A stretch of DNA of 39,788 bases from Bacilli bacterium (GTDB taxonomy: Bacteria; Bacillota_I; Bacilli_A; RFN20; CAG-826): NCBI GenBank assembly GCA_017619815.1, contig JAFZRR010000022.1, forward strand, positions 1 to 39,788, in the 5' to 3' direction. This document shows, in pieces, positions 36,562 through 39,788 of the stretch. The position numbers were made by a program, and so were the translations under genes. Numbering within the stretch: the first letter of the stretch is position 1; every line of letters starts with the position of its first letter. The notes under the pieces were generated by a model. That model saw only the letters and a program-made list of their open reading frames with translations, was not told where the DNA came from and searched no databases.

Positions 36562-38096
36562 ATGAATTGGACTGATGTTTTATCAAATCGAATAATAACT
36601 CTAAATGGTGCAATATCTCAGTATTCGGATTTTGATCAAGAATTTACAGATATAATTAATCTTTCTTCTTTTAGAAGGCTTCAAGACAAAGCGCAAGTTT
36701 TTCCATTGGAAACTGGAGATTTTTCTAGAACACGATTAACTCATTCTATTGAGGCGATGGCTACCGCTGAAAGAATTGGGAAAAAGTTGCAAAAGCATTA
36801 TCGGATAATGAATATAACAAATTAATAAAAGACAAGAAACCCAACCTAGAAGATATCGAAAAATGGGCAAAATATAGTACATTAGTGAATACAATACCAT
36901 CTATTCTTAAATCCGCTGCACTAATTCATGATTTAGGCAATCCCCCTTTTGGGCACATCGGAGAAAGTATTATTTCTGATTGGTTCAAAAATAATATAAA
37001 AAATATTTATATCAAAAAAACAATAGATAGTGGCTTTTTAAAAATTAATGATACAAATTCGAATTCCTCTACAGCAAACTATAATCCAATAGAAAAATTC
37101 CTTGATCCTCAATTAAAGCATGATTTACTTTCATTTGAAGGAAATGCACAGTTATTAAGAATCCTTTCACGACTATCGTCAAAGAAAAGCGAAGGATGCT
37201 CGGCAGCTCTCATTGGAGCTTGCATGAAATATACAAGACCTTCTTATCCACTACCAACTAAGACCAACAAGAATCTAATTGAGAATAAAAAATTAGGCTA
37301 TTTCTTTTCTGAAAGATACTTGGTAAGTTCTCTTCAAACAATTACAGGTTCAGGTACATCAAGAAATCCTTTGGCTTTTTTGTTAGAAGCTGCGGATGAT
37401 ATTTCATATGTCACTTCTGATATTGAAGACGCCATCAAAAAGGGGCTTGTTGATTTTTCTTCAGATATTTACGGTTGGATTAAAACTCAAATACCAATGC
37501 TTTCTGGAGCAGAATTAGCTTTTTTTAGCAACATATATACAGCCATCAGTTCCAAGCCACCTTTAAGTAAAGAAAAACAAATAAAAAATTTTATATCTGT
37601 TTCCAAAAACGAGATGATAGATGCTTGCGTAGATGTGTTTTTAAAAAACGAAATCAACATATTGAATGGCAATTTCTCTGTTGAGCTATTAGAAAAGTCT
37701 GTTGCACAGAAATTAGTTGAACATTTAAGAAAACTATTAGAAAAGAAGGTTTATTTGTGTCGTGAGATTGCCTCACAAAAAGCAATGGTATTTAAAATTC
37801 TAAATACTTTATTGGATGCGTATGTGCCAGCATCATTCTTGTGTGCTAAAACTAGCAGCACAAAAAAAGACACAAAAAGCCAAGTTATTTGCGAATTGTT
37901 TTCTGAAAACTACAAGAAACACTGCATTGAAAGAATTAACAAGATTAATTCGAGCAATGTCCTGACAAAGAGAGATAAAATGGGTTACAAAATCTATGCA
38001 TGCATGCAGCTTGCTATTGATGAAATTAGTGGCATGACGGATTTATATGCTTATCACATGTACGACATTATAAACGCAACAAAAAAACCAGTATAA
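36562..38096 (+). pseudogene. dGTPase-like HD hydrolase, broken by a one-base frameshift
   Basis: Two open pieces make one dGTP triphosphohydrolase-like protein of about 511 aa, close to the E. coli Dgt length. The first (36562-36825) has FRRLQDKAQVFPLE, FSRTRLTHSIEAMATAE. The second frame is coding from about 36783 onward (HDLGNPPFGHIGE, FEGNAQLLRILSRL, LLEAADDISYVTSDIEDAI). The break is at GGG followed by five A (36781-36785), where six A would restore the frame. It may be a real mutation or a sequencing error. Intact members cut dGTP to deoxyguanosine and triphosphate; some limit phage growth. AAAGGAG site before the ATG. Confidence 0.8.
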
Positions 38097-38108
38097 TATT
38101 TCAAAACA

Positions 38109-38140
38109 AAAACCTCCTTGATAAATAAAAAGGAGGTTTT
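38109..38140 (+). terminator. Terminator of the dGTPase-like gene
   Basis: 11-bp stem AAAACCTCCTT/AAGGAGGTTTT with a 10-nt loop, 12 nt after the stop codon. The right arm ends in four T. Confidence 0.85.
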
Positions 38141-38201
38141 AATTTATTATGATGTTCCCCCGATTCATTGGACAACTATCCATTGAACCGGCACCTATAT
38201 A

Positions 38202-39107
38202 TTATACATTACTTTGTATTATTTTATTTTTGTATCTCAAAGGGCTATCCTTAAGGGCTATTACAATTCTCTCCTCATTATAATATTTAATCCACTTATG
38301 GATGGCTTCACGCAGTTGTTCTATCCTTTCATATCTCCACTCCTGACCATAAAAGACTTCTTCTTTCAATCTACCAAAGAAGTTTTCAGTTGGAGAATTA
38401 TCCAAGCAATTACCTTTTCTAGACATAGATTGAATCATCCCATGTTCTTTTAAGAAATCCTGATACCACTTCTGCTGATACTGCCAGCCTTGATCGGAAT
38501 GAATTATGGATCCGGATAAATATTTGCCATATTTGTTTTCTAGTTGATACATCATTCTTTTAATTTGATGCATGTTAGGATGAACCGACATATCATACGC
38601 TACGATTTCACGAGTATGAAAATCAATAATTGGAGATAGATAGAGTTTGTCTTCACCAATCCTAAATTGAGTAACATCGGTTCCAAACACTTTATATGGC
38701 TCTCCAATATCAAACTTTCGTTCAATGACATTAGGTGCTTTAACCCCAACTTCTCCTCGATAAGAACTGTATTTCTTTTTACGAGGTTCCGCTGAGATAT
38801 GGTTTACTCTCATGAGCCTTTCCACACGTTTTTCGTTTATCTTGATGCCTCTATTCCTAAGTTCAATTGTTATACGAGGACTACCATATTTCTTGTAATG
38901 ACTATTAAAAATAGATCTTATTAGTTCCACTATTTCATCATCTTTATGTTTTCTTTCTTCACCATGTTTCAAAACATCATAGTAAGTAGATTTAGATAAC
39001 TTACAGAATTTAAGAAGGACACTTAATTTGATTTGGCCCTTAAGCTCATTAACGATTTGTACCTTTTCTTCAATCGTTTGTCCTTCCGTAAAGCCAGGGC
39101 CAAGGAT
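38202..39107 (-). CDS. IS3-family transposase orfB (DDE integrase part)
   Basis: About 300 aa after the frameshift. An HTH_21-like N-terminal part (HYKKYGSPRITIELRNRGI, VERLMRVNHIS) precedes an rve integrase core with the DDE residues: D in FGTDVTQF, D in IIHSDQGWQYQ, E in NSPTENFFGRLKEE. No good start codon is found: the first open start is a TTG at 38972, already inside the conserved region, while upstream in the same frame KVQIVNELKGQIKLSVLLKF reads as orfB down from the slippery site. It is therefore made as an orfAB fusion. Confidence 0.9.
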   Translation of the reverse strand: MLGPGFTEGQTIEEKVQIVNELKGQIKLSVLLKFCKLSKSTYYDVLKHGEERKHKDDEIVELIRSIFNSHYKKYGSPRITIELRNRGIKINEKRVERLMRVNHISAEPRKKKYSSYRGEVGVKAPNVIERKFDIGEPYKVFGTDVTQFRIGEDKLYLSPIIDFHTREIVAYDMSVHPNMHQIKRMMYQLENKYGKYLSGSIIHSDQGWQYQQKWYQDFLKEHGMIQSMSRKGNCLDNSPTENFFGRLKEEVFYGQEWRYERIEQLREAIHKWIKYYNEERIVIALKDSPLRYKNKIIQSNV

Positions 39108-39553
39108 TTTTTTAAAAATTCATTCTCATCTTCTAAATGCTTACATCTTACCTTAAGTTCTTTCTCTGCTAGATACTTTTGACGATCCTCATGAAGCATA
39201 TATTTCTTTCTTCCGCGCGAAATCTGAATTGCTGCTTCACCTTTATCTTTATATAGCTTTACCCAGTCATTAACTGTATCCGCTCCAGGGACACCTAATT
39301 CCAATCCGACTTGACGACCGGACTTTTCACCTTTTAAAACACTTTGAATGGCTTTGAGTTTTTCTTCGCGTGTATAAATTCTCTTTTCGTAGGCATCAGA
39401 AAAAGGATATCCTCCATGAATTTGATACAGTTTAATTTTGTATTTCAGTTTTGCTGAATCTATTTTGTATTTCTTCAGCAAGACCGTCATTGGTATGTCT
39501 TTTTCGACATGAAATTTAACGATCTTTAGCCATTCACTCGGTCGTCTTTCCAT
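39023..39553 (-). CDS. IS3-family transposase orfA (helix-turn-helix part)
   Basis: 176 aa from the ATG at 39553, which has a GGAGGG site 10 nt upstream; an in-frame ATG at 39613 lies in the terminal repeat and is unlikely to be used. Two helix-turn-helix units are visible (EWLKIVKFHVEKDIPMTVLLKKYKI and KLKAIQSVLKGEKSGRQVGLELGV), followed by a charged coiled-coil (EKELKVRCKHLEDENEFLKKSL), the leucine zipper of IS3 OrfA. It binds the IS ends and joins OrfB by frameshift. Confidence 0.9.
   Translation of the reverse strand: MERRPSEWLKIVKFHVEKDIPMTVLLKKYKIDSAKLKYKIKLYQIHGGYPFSDAYEKRIYTREEKLKAIQSVLKGEKSGRQVGLELGVPGADTVNDWVKLYKDKGEAAIQISRGRKKYMLHEDRQKYLAEKELKVRCKHLEDENEFLKKSLALALRKDKRLKKRYKSLMSLRAKSN
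39107..39113 (-). promoter_or_regulatory. Programmed -1 frameshift site of the IS element
   Basis: A run of seven A on the minus strand (A AAA AAA in the orfA frame, within codons TTA AAA AAA TCC). Slipping back one base joins orfA to orfB in frame, as is known for IS3-family elements. Confidence 0.8.
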
Positions 39554-39618
39554 ATAATAAAAACCCTCCTCAACATTGTACCGGAATGGTCCAATTTTCG
39601 GGGGGATTTTCACTAAGT

Positions 39619-39695
39619 TGGTGACCCTAACGGGATTCGAACCCGTGGATGTCGCCTTGAGAGGGCGATGAGTTAAGCCGCTTCTCCATAGGGCC
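39619..39695 (-). tRNA. tRNA-Glu, anticodon CTC, with encoded CCA
   Basis: 77 nt including CCA. Acceptor stem GGCCCTA/TAGGGTC, D-arm GAG/CTC, anticodon stem TCGCC/GGCGA around CTCTCAA (anticodon CTC, codon GAG), T-arm CGGG-TTCGAAT-CCCG. All four arms pair. The 3' end is 6 bp from the insertion sequence. Most Bacilli use TTC as the Glu anticodon, so CTC is probably an extra isoacceptor. Confidence 0.93.
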
Positions 39696-39700
39696 AGTAA

Positions 39701-39729
39701 GCTTAGCGCTAAGCGCTTTGCTTATTATA
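39701..39729 (-). promoter_or_regulatory. tRNA promoter -10 box and palindromic leader
   Basis: TATAAT (39724-39729 on the minus strand) upstream of the tRNA. The short leader holds a perfect 14-bp palindrome GCTTAGCGCTAAGC (39701-39714), 5 bp before the mature tRNA 5' end. No strong -35 box is evident. Confidence 0.5.
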
Positions 39730-39735
39730 AGTGAA

Positions 39736-39788
39736 TTATTTTAATAAAGAAACTACTTTATCAATTCTTCTATCGCATTCTTTTTTGC
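39736..39788 (-). CDS. Possible 3' end of a gene running in from the right
   Basis: One minus-strand frame is open from the window edge and ends in TAA at 39736-39738, giving the tail KKECDRRIDKVVSLLK. The charged amphipathic pattern looks like a protein C-terminus. It is too short to recognise, and the stretch may equally be non-coding. Confidence 0.3.
   Translation of the reverse strand, partial: KKECDRRIDKVVSLLK

Larger units (their letters stand above)
38150..39612 (-). mobile_element. Complete IS3-family insertion sequence (IS150-like group)
   Basis: 1463 bp, bounded by imperfect inverted repeats of 24 bp with TG...CA ends: TGATGTTCCCCCGATT... on the left and TGAAAATCCCCCCGAA... (reverse complement) on the right, 16 of 24 positions equal and both ending ATTGGAC. 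Inside are orfA and orfB on the minus strand joined by a -1 slippery run. Flanking bases (TTA left, CTA right) do not give an exact target duplication. It sits between the dGTPase-like gene and the tRNA-Glu gene. Confidence 0.88.

Noticed and set aside
36781..36785. Programmed -1 frameshift in the dGTPase-like gene
   Set aside because: The A-run does not form a proper X XXY YYZ heptamer in the zero frame, and no stimulatory hairpin is apparent. A plain one-base change is simpler.
38147..39615. TTA/CTA as a target duplication of the IS element
   Set aside because: Only two of three bases agree, so it cannot be told from chance.
1..39788. CRISPR array, prophage or integrase-bearing island
   Set aside because: No regular repeat-spacer pattern, phage structural genes or integrase were found; the only mobile element seen is the IS3-family copy.

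Overview
The window looks like a chromosomal piece of an AT-rich, Gram-positive-type low-GC bacterium. The gene content (SufCDSUB, a PrsA-like lipoprotein pair, YhaM, RecX, an alMGS-like diacylglycerol glucosyltransferase) points to Bacilli in the broad sense, for example an Acholeplasma-, RF39- or Erysipelotrichia-like lineage. TGA is used as a stop codon (recX ends in TGA), so the code is standard and not the Mycoplasma code. No 16S rRNA is present, so the placement is an inference from gene families and composition.

Left part (1-9,650). A minus-strand operon sufC-sufD-sufS-sufU-sufB runs straight into the start of mnmG, which leaves the window at base 1. All junctions overlap or are nearly overlapping. 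Divergent from it on the plus strand are two overlapping lipoprotein genes, a PrsA/parvulin-like foldase and a relative, then a terminator, a HIT-family hydrolase and a bidirectional terminator. The two divergent promoters have identical hexamers (TTGCAT, 17 nt, TAGAAT) and share a 9-bp inverted repeat.

Middle (9,688-18,167, minus strand). A flippase-like membrane protein, a glycolipid-type glycosyltransferase, recX and yhaM form a four-gene operon. Then come a large cell-surface protein with a membrane-anchoring C-terminus and a long structured 5' leader, and a stand-alone class I/II aminotransferase.

Capsule/exopolysaccharide locus (18,221-36,408, minus strand, 16 genes, apparently one operon ending in a hairpin terminator). 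It starts with an EpsC/CapD-type UDP-sugar dehydratase and an initiating phosphoglycosyl transferase. Five glycosyltransferases, an EpsG-type polymerase, a Wzx-type flippase, a hexapeptide acetyltransferase, UDP-glucose dehydrogenase and UDP-glucuronate 4-epimerase follow. The last two imply an acidic (glucuronic/galacturonic acid) polymer. Four genes are not explained by the standard Wzx/Wzy model: an HpcH/HpaI aldolase and an Ldh2-type dehydrogenase flanking a glycosyltransferase, an orphan MacB/FtsX-type permease between polymerase and flippase, and a GHKL ATPase with a STAS-like (DUF4325-type) domain wedged between ugd and the epimerase. These are the best candidates for undescribed biology here.

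Right end (36,562-39,788). A dGTPase-like HD gene is broken by a one-base frameshift. Then comes a complete IS3-family (IS150-like) element with a programmed -1 slippery site, inserted 6 bp past the 3' end of a tRNA-Glu(CTC) gene. Last is the possible 3' tail of another gene.
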